NCBI RefSeq assembly: GCF_019285515.1
Contig: NZ_CP079095.1
Location: 992,001-1,056,000 of the forward strand
Direction of reading: 5' to 3'
Length of the DNA stretch: 64,000 nucleotides
From: Methylococcus sp. Mc7
GTDB taxonomy: Bacteria > Pseudomonadota > Gammaproteobacteria > Methylococcales > Methylococcaceae
A program made the translations under genes and the position numbers. Position 1 is the first letter of the stretch. Each line of letters opens with the position of its first letter. Of the stretch, positions 15,502 through 23,550 are shown one piece after another. The notes below the pieces were generated by a model that saw only the letters and a list, made by a program, of their open reading frames with translations, had not been told where the DNA came from and did no database searches.

Positions 15502-15887
15502 GACTCGGTTTCCTGATTTTCGTCCTCGAGGCGCGTCTTGCGCCGGTTGTATTTCACGGCATTGCCCCGCGCCAGATGCACCGGATACTTCTCCGCGTTG
15601 CGCTGCATCTTATCCTGGATGGCGGTTTCCAGGTCGATCCCCAGTTTGTCGGTCAGACGGATCAGGTAGATCGCCACGTCCGCCACCTCTTCGGCCACCG
15701 CCTGCCTGAGGTCGTCATCGCCCTCCGCGGCCAGGGACTGTTCCGGCGTCAGCCACTGGAAATGCTCCATGAGCTCCGCGCTCTCCACGGCCAGCGCCAT
15801 GGCTAGATTCTTCGGCGTATGGAATTGATCCCAATGCCGCTCAGCGGCGAATTCACGCAACCGTTGCTGTATCTCGGGCAGGTTCAC
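15498..15887 (-). CDS. MazG-like nucleotide pyrophosphohydrolase
   Basis: A 129-aa all-alpha NTP pyrophosphatase of the MazG/RS21-C6 type. The metal-binding motif is seen as ESAELMEHF (ExxE) and EEVADVAIYLIRL (ExxD). Such enzymes hydrolyse non-canonical or excess dNTPs (house-cleaning). The C-terminal tail (KYNRRKTRLEDE) is charged. Coupled with hflD through a 4-bp overlap. Confidence 0.9.
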   Translation of the reverse strand: MNLPEIQQRLREFAAERHWDQFHTPKNLAMALAVESAELMEHFQWLTPEQSLAAEGDDDLRQAVAEEVADVAIYLIRLTDKLGIDLETAIQDKMQRNAEKYPVHLARGNAVKYNRRKTRLEDENQETES

Positions 15888-16030
15888 GACCGGCTTTCCC
15901 CTTCTTCAGTGCCTTTGCTTGATTCTGCTCAACTCGTCAAAATAACCCCGGCCGCCCCGTCCATGACCGCCTCCGTCATGGCATCATGTGGGCTGAATTT
16001 TGTGAATAAAGGCACGGGAGCTTACCGACT

Positions 16031-16345
16031 ATGGACCGACTGATTGCCGACCTGCAGAAAACCATCCAGGCGCTCGAAACCATCAGCACCACCAAGCCGG
16101 CACTCGCGGAGCAGAGCGACGAGCTGCTGGACCAGCTTTTCCAGCAGAAGATCGACCTGGTGGCCGCCTCGCTCAATGCCGAAGCCCCCTCCTACCAGCA
16201 GGCATTACAAGCGATTTCGTCGGCGGCCGGCAAGGTGGAAAAGCTGGCCAAGAACCCGGCGGATGCCGCGGACACCTTCAAGTCCGTGGAAAACGCCATC
16301 GCCAAGCTGGCGCGTCTGCTCGATCAGGTCGTACACACGCCGTGA
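16031..16345 (+). CDS. Helical hypothetical protein (104 aa)
   Basis: A soluble protein made of amphipathic helices (LIADLQKTIQALETIS, AEQSDELLDQLFQQKIDL, GKVEKLAKNPADAADTFKSV), probably a three-helix coiled bundle. No recognised family. ATG 16031 is the only start matching the end of the upstream AT-rich region. Its TGA stop overlaps the GTG start of the next gene, indicating coupling to the metallophosphoesterase. Confidence 0.72.
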   Translation: MDRLIADLQKTIQALETISTTKPALAEQSDELLDQLFQQKIDLVAASLNAEAPSYQQALQAISSAAGKVEKLAKNPADAADTFKSVENAIAKLARLLDQVVHTP

Positions 16346-17322
16346 CCGGGCGGCACCCAGCGTGTCCGCCGATCCAGGCCGACGCGTACGCGCGGCTGGA
16401 GCGGCGGATCGGCCACTGCCATCTGAACCAGCGGCTGGGCATCGAGCACGATTTCGAAGCCCGCATCTTCGGACAGGGCCGCACCTTCTTCCATATCGAG
16501 AACTGGAACCGCCTGCACACCCTGCTGCGGCGCATGCTCAAGCTGAGCCTCCTGTACCGGCCCGGCCAGCGCGCCGCCCGCCGCATCGAGATCCGCCGCA
16601 ACGAATTCAGGCTGCCGCACCTGCCGGAAGCCTTCGACGGCTACACCCTGCTGCACATCAGCGACCTGCACCTGGACATGGCCGTCGACCTTCCGGACGC
16701 CCTGATCCGCGCCATCGGCCAGGCCGGGCATTACGACGCCTGCGTGCTGACCGGCGATTTCCGCGCCCGCACCTTCGGGCCCTACCGGGGCGCCATCACC
16801 GGGCTGGCGCAGGTGCGCCCTCACCTCGACGAGCCGGTGTTCGCCATCCTGGGGAATCACGACACCATCCGCATGGCGCCGGAGATCGAAGACCTTGGGG
16901 TCGGCATGCTCCTCAATGAAGCGCGTGAGATCAGCCGGGACGGCGCCTCCATCTTTCTCGCCGGCGTCGACGACCCGCATTACTACCGGGCGGACAACAT
17001 CGAAAAAGCCGCCGACCCGATCCCGGAAGGCGCCGTCTCCATCCTGCTGTCCCACTCGCCCGAACTGTACCGCCATGCCGCCTACGCCGATTTCGACATC
17101 ATGCTGAGCGGGCACACCCATGGCGGCCAGATCTGCCTGCCCGGCGGCATTCCGCTGACGCTGAACGCCCGCTGTCCGCGCGCGTTCGGCCGCGGCTACT
17201 GGCGCTATCACCGCATGCAGGGCTACACCTCGGCCGGCTCCGGCGTCTCCATCCTGGACGTCCGCCTGAACTGTCCCCCGGAAATCACCCTGCACCGGCT
17301 GTCGCGCCTGCCGCCTCAATAA
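16342..17322 (+). CDS. Calcineurin-like metallophosphoesterase
   Basis: A 326-aa protein with the dimetal phosphoesterase motifs in order: HISDLHLDM (about residues 107-115), LTGDF, LGNHD, LLSHSPEL and SGHTHGGQICLPGG. This is the YkuE/LpxG-like group. The ~90-residue N-terminal helical extension (RLERRIGHCHLNQ ... RMLKLSLLY) is not part of the catalytic domain. Start is GTG at 16342, overlapping the previous stop. Substrate unknown; a lipid or UDP-diacylglucosamine phosphodiester is possible. The 3' end overlaps the convergent CarS-like gene by 7 bp. Confidence 0.86.
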   Translation: MTGRHPACPPIQADAYARLERRIGHCHLNQRLGIEHDFEARIFGQGRTFFHIENWNRLHTLLRRMLKLSLLYRPGQRAARRIEIRRNEFRLPHLPEAFDGYTLLHISDLHLDMAVDLPDALIRAIGQAGHYDACVLTGDFRARTFGPYRGAITGLAQVRPHLDEPVFAILGNHDTIRMAPEIEDLGVGMLLNEAREISRDGASIFLAGVDDPHYYRADNIEKAADPIPEGAVSILLSHSPELYRHAAYADFDIMLSGHTHGGQICLPGGIPLTLNARCPRAFGRGYWRYHRMQGYTSAGSGVSILDVRLNCPPEITLHRLSRLPPQ

Positions 17323-17813
17323 GGGCGGTTGCGGATGCGGAGGCGGTAAAGGACGGCGGACAAGGCGAGTTCGAGGACGATGAACACGATGACGAACCAG
17401 GCGATGTAGCTCCATTCCAGGCCGAAGCGCTCCCGCACCGCCAGCAGCGGCAACAGCGACTCCGGCACCTGGTCCAGACCCAGCGCCATGCCGCTGGAGC
17501 CGATCCCGAGCCGCCGCTTGAGGAAACTGGATAAGAGGTCTCCGGCCAGCGAGGCCGCGCCGACCACCGCACCGACCTCCCAGGCCAGCCCCAGCAGCGG
17601 CGCAGTGGCCGCCGCCGCACCTATGCCGCAGACCAGCCCCCGCCAGGTCTTGCTCGGACCGAACCACGGCCGCCCATCCGGGAAGCGGCGGCCGCCGTCC
17701 ACCGGCCAGCCGAAGCGGTCTCCCAACAGCTTCCGCAGCAGGATCGGGGTGCCATTCGCCATCATCAGTAGGATGAGCAGTCGCGCGGTCATTCCCGTGA
17801 TTTCGGCGCCCAT
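17316..17813 (-). CDS. CDP-archaeol synthase-like (CarS/DUF46) membrane protein
   Basis: A 165-aa integral membrane protein with the CarS motif region: NGTPILLRKLLG, GGRRFPDGRPWFGPSKTWRG and AASLAGDLLSSFLKRRLGI, the D/S/K pattern of CTP:lipid cytidylyltransferases. At least four hydrophobic segments. In archaea CarS makes CDP-archaeol; the bacterial homologs have unknown substrates. ATG 17813 chosen; an alternative Met at 17792 also fits. Converges with the phosphoesterase gene. Confidence 0.82.
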   Translation of the reverse strand: MGAEITGMTARLLILLMMANGTPILLRKLLGDRFGWPVDGGRRFPDGRPWFGPSKTWRGLVCGIGAAAATAPLLGLAWEVGAVVGAASLAGDLLSSFLKRRLGIGSSGMALGLDQVPESLLPLLAVRERFGLEWSYIAWFVIVFIVLELALSAVLYRLRIRNRPY

Positions 17814-17880
17814 ATCGTTGCATCCGTAAATTCGCTACGATGCCGATCATAATCCGAACCGCCTTGGGCGTATCCCTCCT

Positions 17881-18312
17881 ATGACCGACTCAGATTCCGC
17901 CCGCTGGGAGCATTTCGAACACATGGCCGACATCGGCGTGCGCGGCTTCGGCGCCACGCCGGACGAGGCCTTCTCCCAGGCGGCACTGGCCCTGTCGGCG
18001 GTGATCTGCGACCCGGCCTCGATCCGGACAACGGAAAAAGTCGAAGTGGAATGCGAGGCCGCCGACCTGGAACTCGCCCTGGCGGACTGGCTCAATGCGC
18101 TGGTCTACGAAATGTCGGTGCGGGGGATGGTGTTCGGGCGGTTCCGGGTCGACATCGCCCATGACCGGCTGAAGGGCATCGCCTGGGGCGAGCCCGTGGA
18201 CCCGTTGCGCCATCGGCCGGCGGTGGAGATCAAGGGCGCGACCTATACCGAGCTCAAGGTGGAGCGCGAAGCGGGCGGCCTGTGGCGCGCCCAGTGCGTG
18301 GTGGACGTTTGA
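17881..18312 (+). CDS. Archease
   Basis: A 143-aa protein of the archease family: WEHFEHMADIGVRGFGAT at the start, with the Asp residues that bind Ca2+ (HMADIG, and a conserved C-terminal D), plus LALADWLNALVYE. Archease activates the RNA ligase RtcB, whose gene starts 14 bp downstream. Together they form an RNA-repair operon. No sigma-54 promoter or rtcR regulator is visible upstream, unlike E. coli. Confidence 0.93.
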   Translation: MTDSDSARWEHFEHMADIGVRGFGATPDEAFSQAALALSAVICDPASIRTTEKVEVECEAADLELALADWLNALVYEMSVRGMVFGRFRVDIAHDRLKGIAWGEPVDPLRHRPAVEIKGATYTELKVEREAGGLWRAQCVVDV

Positions 18313-18326
18313 CGGGGAGGATTGCC

Positions 18327-19757
18327 ATGAACATCGACCATCTCGAACAGATCGACGCCTACACGTGGCGCCTGAATCCGGAAACCGGCATGCACGTGCC
18401 CGCCATCCTGTACGGCGACGAGGCCCTGGTCCGCGCCATGGACGACAAGGTGCTCGAACAGGCCGCCAACGTCGCCAGGCTGCCCGGCATCGTCCAGGCC
18501 AGCTACGCCATGCCCGACGCCCACTGGGGCTACGGCTTTCCCATCGGCGGCGTCGCCGCCTTCGATGCAGCCGCGGGCGGCGTGGTTTCGGCCGGCGGCG
18601 TCGGTTTCGACGTCTCCTGCGGCGTGCGCACCCTGCTCACCGGCCTCAAACGCCCCGCCGTCGAACCGGTGAAAGCCTTGCTGGCCGACGCCCTCTACGC
18701 CGACATCCCGGTCGGGCTCGGCAGTCACGGCAAGATCCGGCTGGACACCCAGGGCCTCGATGCCATGCTGAAAGGCGGCGCTCGATGGGCGGTCGAACAG
18801 GGCTGGGGCGAGGCGTGTGACCTCGCCCGCATCGAGGAACACGGGCGCATGGAGGGCGCCCGGCCGGAAAACGTCTCGGCCCGCGCCAAGGAACGCCAGC
18901 GCGCGGAGATGGGCACCCTCGGCTCCGGCAACCACTACCTGGAAGTCCAGGAAGTGGCCGAGATTTTCGACGCGGGGGCTGCTCAGGCCTTCGGCATCGC
19001 GGCGGGCGATCTGGTCGTCAGCATCCATTGCGGCTCGCGCGGCCTGGGCCACCAGATCGGGACCGAATATCTGCGCCTGATGCAGGGCGCGGCGAAGCAA
19101 TATGGCATCGTCCTCCCCGACCGCGAGCTGGCCTGCGCCCCGATCGAGTCCGAAGTCGGGCAGGAGTATCTCGGCGCCATGCGCGCCGCCATCAACTGCG
19201 CCCTCGCCAACCGCCAGATCCTCACCCACCTCACCCGGCAGGTGTTCGCCCGCGTGCTGCCCGCGGCCCGGCTGGAGCTGCTGTACGACGTCTCCCACAA
19301 CACCTGCAAGTTCGAGGAGCACCTCGTGGACGGCGAGCGCCGCCGGCTCTACGTCCACCGAAAAGGCGCGACCCGCGCCTTCGGCCCCGGCCGTCCGGAC
19401 CTGCCGGCGGCATTCGCCGAAACCGGCCAGCCCGTGCTCATCGGTGGCTCCATGGGCACGGCGTCCTACATCCTGGCCGGCACGTCGCGGAGCGAGGCGC
19501 TCTCCTTCGCCTCCGCCTGCCATGGTGCCGGCCGCAGCATGAGCCGCCACCAGGCCACCCGGACTTGGCAGGGCCGGCAAGTGATCGACCAGCTCGCCGA
19601 ACGCGGCATCCTCATCCGCAGCCCTTCGTACCGGGGCGTCGCCGAGGAAGCCCCTGGCGCCTACAAGGACGTCCACGCCGTGGTGCGGGCTTCCGACCGG
19701 GCCGGGCTGGCGCGGCTGGTCGCCCGGCTGGAACCGATCGTCTGCATCAAAGGGTGA
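18327..19757 (+). CDS. rtcB: RtcB, 3'-phosphate/5'-hydroxyl RNA ligase
   Basis: A 476-aa protein with RtcB signatures in order: GVGFDVSCGVR (metal Cys/Asp), GSGNHYLEVQ, SIHCGSRGLGHQ, YDVSHNTCKFEEH, and HGAGRSMSR holding the His that becomes guanylylated. It joins 2',3'-cyclic or 3'-phosphate ends to 5'-OH RNA with GTP and Mn2+. ATG 18327 follows archease by 14 bp with a GGGGAGG ribosome site; an upstream in-frame start would overlap archease. Ends before the candidate bidirectional terminator at 19818. Confidence 0.95.
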   Translation: MNIDHLEQIDAYTWRLNPETGMHVPAILYGDEALVRAMDDKVLEQAANVARLPGIVQASYAMPDAHWGYGFPIGGVAAFDAAAGGVVSAGGVGFDVSCGVRTLLTGLKRPAVEPVKALLADALYADIPVGLGSHGKIRLDTQGLDAMLKGGARWAVEQGWGEACDLARIEEHGRMEGARPENVSARAKERQRAEMGTLGSGNHYLEVQEVAEIFDAGAAQAFGIAAGDLVVSIHCGSRGLGHQIGTEYLRLMQGAAKQYGIVLPDRELACAPIESEVGQEYLGAMRAAINCALANRQILTHLTRQVFARVLPAARLELLYDVSHNTCKFEEHLVDGERRRLYVHRKGATRAFGPGRPDLPAAFAETGQPVLIGGSMGTASYILAGTSRSEALSFASACHGAGRSMSRHQATRTWQGRQVIDQLAERGILIRSPSYRGVAEEAPGAYKDVHAVVRASDRAGLARLVARLEPIVCIKG

Positions 19758-19808
19758 CGCGGCCGCGGACTTGAAGCGTCATCAAGCCCACGTTCAAAGG
19801 ATTCGCTC

Positions 19809-19846
19809 AAAAAAAAGACCCCGGCGGCGGCGTTCGCCACCAGGGT
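19809..19846 (-). terminator. Strong intrinsic terminator (minus strand)
   Basis: Stem arms at 19818-19829 and 19835-19846 (12 bp with two G-U pairs on the minus strand, 5-nt loop) followed on the minus strand by C and eight T (19816-19809). On the plus strand the same stem is followed by TTTT only, so it may also stop rtcB transcription. Confidence 0.8.
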
Positions 19847-19985
19847 TTTGAGAGGGGCACTCCTTTCCCAGACACACACCACAGAGAAACGACGTCCCGG
19901 CAAGGAGACTGGAGCCGGAACTCGCCGACCTCGGGACTGCCAGCGATGGCCTCACCCGGAAATCTTCCGGGCGGGTCCCGACGTC
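19809..19985 (-). ncRNA. Candidate Fur-regulated small RNA (~177 nt)
   Basis: The minus strand has a promoter with a Fur-like palindrome (19992-20020) and, about 140-175 nt downstream, a textbook intrinsic terminator (12-bp stem then eight T). No convincing protein lies between: the only longer minus-strand frame here starts within the region and runs through the terminator into rtcB. This promoter-operator-terminator arrangement is that of RyhB/PrrF-type iron-responsive RNAs. Start site ~19985 is estimated from the -10. Not tied to any known RNA family by sequence. Confidence 0.45.
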
Positions 19986-19991
19986 GAGGAC

Positions 19992-20020
19992 AGCCTAACG
20001 CAAATGAGAATGTTTCTCAA
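19992..20020 (-). promoter_or_regulatory. Sigma-70-like promoter overlapped by a Fur box
   Basis: Minus strand: TTGAGA (20020-20015), 17-bp spacer, TAGGCT (19997-19992). The palindrome TGAGAAT-G-TTTCTCA (20005-20019) fits the 7-1-7 Fur pattern TGATAAT-N-ATTATCA in 11 of 14 positions and covers the -35 and spacer, a repressing position. It could also act on the plus-strand gene at 20155. Confidence 0.5.
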
Positions 20021-20154
20021 CTTATTTTTCACCCTCCAATGTTTAACTACAAGAAACATAGCTTAGACTTTTTATATATTGTTCACTCCAGAAGAACGGT
20101 ATAGACTCCAAACCAGTTGTCATCAGGCTGGTTCCGTGTAGAGAGGTCCGTTGT

Positions 20155-20394
20155 ATGAATACCGTTCAGGCGATTCCGTTGTTCTCACAAGCGTTTCAGG
20201 ACATTTCGAGCTATATCGCCAGCATCCGCGCGCCGTATACGCTCCAGGACATCCAAGGCTTCAACACGGCGTACAAGCGGGCGTACCCCTCCCTCAGCCG
20301 GGAAGAAAAACGCAGGATCGAGGCGTTCGTGGATACGATGATCGAGCGCGTAGCCCAAAAGGAACTTGCGAGCAAGATTTTCGGCGTCGTCTAA
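20155..20394 (+). CDS. Small hypothetical protein (79 aa)
   Basis: A soluble, mostly helical protein with a basic middle (NTAYKRAYPSLSREEKRR) and a C-terminal helix (IEAFVDTMIERVAQKELASK). No Cys, no signal, no family that I recognise. ATG 20155 follows an AGAGAGG ribosome site by about 10 bases. Upstream DNA is AT-rich (TTTTTATATATTG), as for a strong promoter, and holds a Fur-like palindrome ~140 bp away. Possibly iron-responsive. Confidence 0.55.
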   Translation: MNTVQAIPLFSQAFQDISSYIASIRAPYTLQDIQGFNTAYKRAYPSLSREEKRRIEAFVDTMIERVAQKELASKIFGVV

Positions 20395-20797
20395 GACCCG
20401 CCTCCTACGCTCAATCCGGCGCCGACTTCCGAGCCGGGTCTTACTCCGTACTGGTATACTGCTTCGCCGTCCCGATGACCGAAGGGGTATCGGCCCATGC
20501 GGATCTCCCTCTCAACCGCTCTCACGGCTCCGCATGGCTCGCCCCTGGGCCGGACCGAACCGCTGGCGTACCGTCTCGCACGCTTCCAACGTTTCCTGGC
20601 GCCGATGTCTTTCCCCAGGCGTTCGTATTGCGGAACGGTCCGCGCAACAACGTCTTGGTGCCGCGCTGCCGTTCTTTCAGCGCCTGACCGAGACTGCCGA
20701 GTCCGCGTCACGAAAACCCTGCCGGACTGCCCCCCCCTGGAATGCATACAGAAAAACGCCACACCGACAAAGAATAAGATCAAATGAGGAGACACTT
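20395..20797 (+). other. 403-bp stretch without a recognised gene
   Basis: GC-rich DNA with open frames in several phases but none protein-like. It includes a short inverted pair CCGGCGCC ... near 20418 and ends with a clear AGGAG ribosome site (20786-20790) for the lipoprotein. It may be a long leader; I see no named element. Confidence 0.4.
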
Positions 20798-21367
20798 ATG
20801 ATGATTTTCCATGCGCTTCCATCAGGCCCTATCCGGAAAGGATTGGCGAGCACTTTATTGCTGCTGCTGAGCGCGGCCGCTCTTCTGACCGGCTGCGGCG
20901 AACAGTCGAATAGCGGCACTGCCCTCAACGAGCCAGTGCAAAAATACGAAAAAGATGCGACGCTCGCCGGAACGGTAACCGGCCAGAACGGCGCCATCAC
21001 CAATGGCAAAATCCTGGCCACTGACGAAAAAGGCAACGTCATTTCCATCAGTACCCTGGAAAATACCAGCCGGTATTCCATCGTGATCCCGGCCGGTACC
21101 CTTTTACCCATCCTGCTGCAGGTCCATCCCGACGCCGGGTCCGAAAATGGAAAACCGCTCACTCTGGCCATTGCCGATGCATCGATGACCAACTACAACA
21201 TCAACCCGCTGACTACGGCGATAGCCGAAAAAGCCAAATCCCTGGGCGGCTATACACGGAAAAACCTGATGGCCGCAGCCGTACTCAGCACCTCCGTGCC
21301 GGACGAGGACAAGACCTCTTCAGGCTTCCGCGGAGATCCGACCAAAAATTACGGCGGCTGGCATTGA
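20798..21367 (+). CDS. Lipoprotein of unknown function (189 aa)
   Basis: Signal peptide with a hydrophobic core (STLLLLLSAAALLTGC) and lipobox LTGC, so the mature N-terminal Cys should be lipid-anchored. The mature part has a beta-sandwich-like start (TLAGTVTGQNGAITNGKILA, similar to carboxypeptidase-regulatory-like domains), an alpha-helical block (NPLTTAIAEKAKSLGG) and a short glycine-rich tail ending GGWH. ATG 20798 has AGGAG eight bases upstream; the open frame extends 430 bp further upstream but without coding character. I do not recognise the family. Confidence 0.75.
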   Translation: MMIFHALPSGPIRKGLASTLLLLLSAAALLTGCGEQSNSGTALNEPVQKYEKDATLAGTVTGQNGAITNGKILATDEKGNVISISTLENTSRYSIVIPAGTLLPILLQVHPDAGSENGKPLTLAIADASMTNYNINPLTTAIAEKAKSLGGYTRKNLMAAAVLSTSVPDEDKTSSGFRGDPTKNYGGWH

Positions 21368-21501
21368 CGCGACTGGCGTCCAACGCCGCCCCATTGTAAT
21401 GCCCCCTGGGCATACCGGAATGGAAGCCGCAAACTCCTTGGCAAACCCGGAATTTGCGGCCGTCATCTTGCCGGCAAGGGGAGGCCGCAATCCTTCCTAT
21501 G

Positions 21502-22791
21502 GCGTTGTCCGAAATTAACTTGAACAAAATGGGGCAACGGTGTAGTTCCATTCGCCGTGAAATGAATCCGGAGTTAAATTGACCTTGCCGAGTTCTTCGT
21601 CGGTAACCTTGAGGCCGGTCGGGTAGCTAGCGGTGTCCAATTCGGCGCGGATGCGTAAGCCTTTGCGATTGGTTGTACTGCCGATTAGATTGACGATGAC
21701 TTCATGACTGATCAGTGGCTTGCCACGCCAATTCAGACTGATGTAAGAGAACATGCGATGCTCGATCTTGTTCCATTTACTCGTTCCGGGCGGAAGGTGG
21801 CAGACGTGAAGCGTTAATCCAATCTCATCGGCCAAGCGCTGCAAAGCGACCTTCCAGAGACGCACACGATAGCCATTGCTGCCACCTCCATCCGCTGTGA
21901 TCAGTAATTGGCTGGCGGTGGGATAGGCGAGCCCGCCCATTTTGAGCCACCAGCGGCGAATGCTCTCCACGGCGAATTCGGCGGTGTCATGATCGGTGCC
22001 GATACTCACCCATCCGGCATTCAGCGTGGGATCGTACACCCCGTACGGGTTGACCTTGCCCAGTTCACGATCAATGAAATCATGGGTCCGCACCACTTCC
22101 GGTTGTCCTTGGGGCTGCCATTCCCGACCACCATTCTTGAAGTCGCCCACCAACTCCTTCTTCTTGGTATCAACAGAGATGACCGGTTGACCGCGCAGCT
22201 GATACGCCATGACCTGCTGGTTGATGTACTCAAACTGCGCATCGCGATCCGCGTGATCCCGGCCTTCGCGCATCTTGCGATTGGCTTGCAGGCTGTACCC
22301 CAATTCACCGAGCAATTCCGACACCTTTTGTCGCCCGATCGGGTGCCCTTGACGGGTCAGTACGTCCGCGAGTTGCCGGGTACTCTTGAGCGTCCATCGC
22401 AACGGGGACATCGGGTCTCCCCGTGTCACCGGATCGACCAGCCGTTCCAAGCTTTCCAATACCTGCGGATCCTTCGCCGCCAATCGTTTGCGGCCTCCAC
22501 CCGGCGCTCGCGTTCGCTCCTGCCGGAAAAACCCCGGTCCCGAGCGCTGTGCCAACTCTTCCAATCCCTGATAAATCGTCGTGCGCGACAGCCCTGTCGC
22601 CCGGGCGACCGTCGCCACACCCCCTCGTCCCAGCTGACCGGCTTCCACCGCAGCCCACAAGCGACGACCTCGCTCATCAAGAATCTCACTCAGCACCCCA
22701 TACTTCTGCTGAATCGCCTGTTCCGCTTTCGCATCCATGCCTTCCATCTAGCATGAATCGGCGTAATGTTCAACTTATTTGCGGACGACGC
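21502..22791 (-). mobile_element. ISAzo13-type insertion sequence, complete
   Basis: Element of 1290 bp. Terminal inverted repeats of 25 bp, 21 of 25 matching, lie at 21502-21526 and 22767-22791 (outer part GCGTyGTCCG, inner part TTGAACA). It is flanked by direct repeats CTATG at 21497-21501 and 22792-22796, a likely 5-bp target duplication. It carries one intact transposase gene. Intact ends and gene indicate a recent insertion. Confidence 0.85.
21515..22747 (-). CDS. ISAzo13-family transposase
   Basis: A 410-aa transposase. The N-terminal ~60 residues form a helix-turn-helix (VATVARATGLSRTTIYQGLEEL); a second DNA-binding region follows (TRQLADVLTRQGHPIGRQKV); the catalytic core has ISVDTKKKE (first Asp), LLITADGGGSNGYR (second Asp) and TSKWNKIEHRMFS (Glu), i.e. 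DDE. Start is ATG 22747, right after an in-frame stop; Met at 22738 is an alternative. No frameshift, so it should be active. Confidence 0.9.
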   Translation of the reverse strand: MEGMDAKAEQAIQQKYGVLSEILDERGRRLWAAVEAGQLGRGGVATVARATGLSRTTIYQGLEELAQRSGPGFFRQERTRAPGGGRKRLAAKDPQVLESLERLVDPVTRGDPMSPLRWTLKSTRQLADVLTRQGHPIGRQKVSELLGELGYSLQANRKMREGRDHADRDAQFEYINQQVMAYQLRGQPVISVDTKKKELVGDFKNGGREWQPQGQPEVVRTHDFIDRELGKVNPYGVYDPTLNAGWVSIGTDHDTAEFAVESIRRWWLKMGGLAYPTASQLLITADGGGSNGYRVRLWKVALQRLADEIGLTLHVCHLPPGTSKWNKIEHRMFSYISLNWRGKPLISHEVIVNLIGSTTNRKGLRIRAELDTASYPTGLKVTDEELGKVNLTPDSFHGEWNYTVAPFCSS

Positions 22792-22959
22792 CTATGTGTC
22801 CGTGGCCGTCCGGCTTAGAAAGTCTCGAAACCATTTGGGATTGACCAGAATGATGTAGATAAGGAACGATTCGCTGACCGGCAAGAATATGACAAGATAA
22901 TGGATAAGCAGCAAAACAACACATAACAGCAGACGCAATATCAACGCTGGATACGACAT
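22792..22959 (-). CDS. Tiny membrane protein (55 aa), WF motif
   Basis: A 55-codon frame whose product has one long hydrophobic stretch (LILRLLLCVVLLLIHYLVIF) and then SFLIYIILVNPKWFRDFLSR. The end matches the 51-aa product at 39924-40079, where the same place reads GIYIVIARPRWFRELVKR, so I take it as real. Its TAG stop lies exactly in the 5-bp duplication next to the insertion sequence, so the insertion did not shorten it. Inner-membrane location inferred; role unknown. The ribosome site is weak. Confidence 0.5.
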   Translation of the reverse strand: MSYPALILRLLLCVVLLLIHYLVIFLPVSESFLIYIILVNPKWFRDFLSRTATDT

Positions 22960-23319
22960 AGGCGGACACCGTTTTTTACCGGATCACCGATGCTTGATCC
23001 GGCCTCTTTCCATTCCATGTTAATGGCAATATGCGGCGCCGGGCCAGGACTTCTTTGAAGCAGCCCGGCTATTGACGACCGCTCCCGGTTTTCCTGCACC
23101 GACTCTCGAGACAGTAACCTTGCCGCGATGAAGTGGTCTGCCGCATCGGAACAGATGAGCACGGCTCACTATGACGTCACGGCCTTTCGGACACGGCCTA
23201 TCCGACGAGTCGCTGGTGTCTACGAGGGATGAATCGTCGAAGGCAGCCCGCCGGTCGGGGCTTGATCTTCAGAAGAGAGGTACGTCCCTGCACCTCAAAA
23301 AGACAGGACCTTAAGATTG
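22960..23319. other. 360-bp gap, nothing recognised
   Basis: Short open frames on both strands lack ribosome sites and protein-like composition. No hairpin with a T-tract, no repeat shared with other parts of the window was seen. Confidence 0.4.
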
Positions 23320-23493
23320 TTACTGCTGCTGCTTCGCCTTGGCAATCTGCTCGTCGATTTCCTTGGAGGTTTCCGTATAAGCCTTTTCCGGAATCGCTTC
23401 CTTATGGGTATTCTTGAAAACGAATACAAGAGCTATAACAAAAACTATCAAGCCGCCAATATAGAACCAAAAGTTATCTTTTTCTTGTTCCAT
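23320..23493 (-). CDS. Small single-span membrane protein (57 aa), copy 1
   Basis: The ATG at 23493 has a strong GAGGAGG ribosome site. The product begins MEQEKDNFWFYIGG, then a membrane segment LIVFVIALVFVF, and ends in a charged helix (EIDEQIAKAKQQQ). Its paralogue at 55556-55729 has the same length (57 aa) and the same start (EEKDYFWFYIAG then LVIAVVVTLAMV). N-in, C-out or C-in topology not decidable. Similar tiny proteins often serve as subunits of respiratory or other membrane complexes; that is inference. Confidence 0.72.
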   Translation of the reverse strand: MEQEKDNFWFYIGGLIVFVIALVFVFKNTHKEAIPEKAYTETSKEIDEQIAKAKQQQ

Positions 23494-23527
23494 TTCGACC
23501 TCCTCAAGTTGATTTCTTAGAATGGTA

Positions 23528-23550
23528 CGGTACGCAGGACCTGCGTACCG
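23528..23550. promoter_or_regulatory. Perfect 23-bp palindrome upstream of the 57-aa gene
   Basis: Arms of 11 bp (CGGTACGCAGG and its exact complement) around a central A, 35-57 bp upstream of the ATG at 23493. The place and symmetry suit an operator for a dimeric regulator; a hairpin in RNA is the alternative. Confidence 0.5.

Noticed and set aside
19661-19903. An 80-codon minus-strand frame overlapping the rtcB end and the terminator
   Set aside because: It would read through the strong terminator and into rtcB antisense; not protein-like. The small RNA reading is better.
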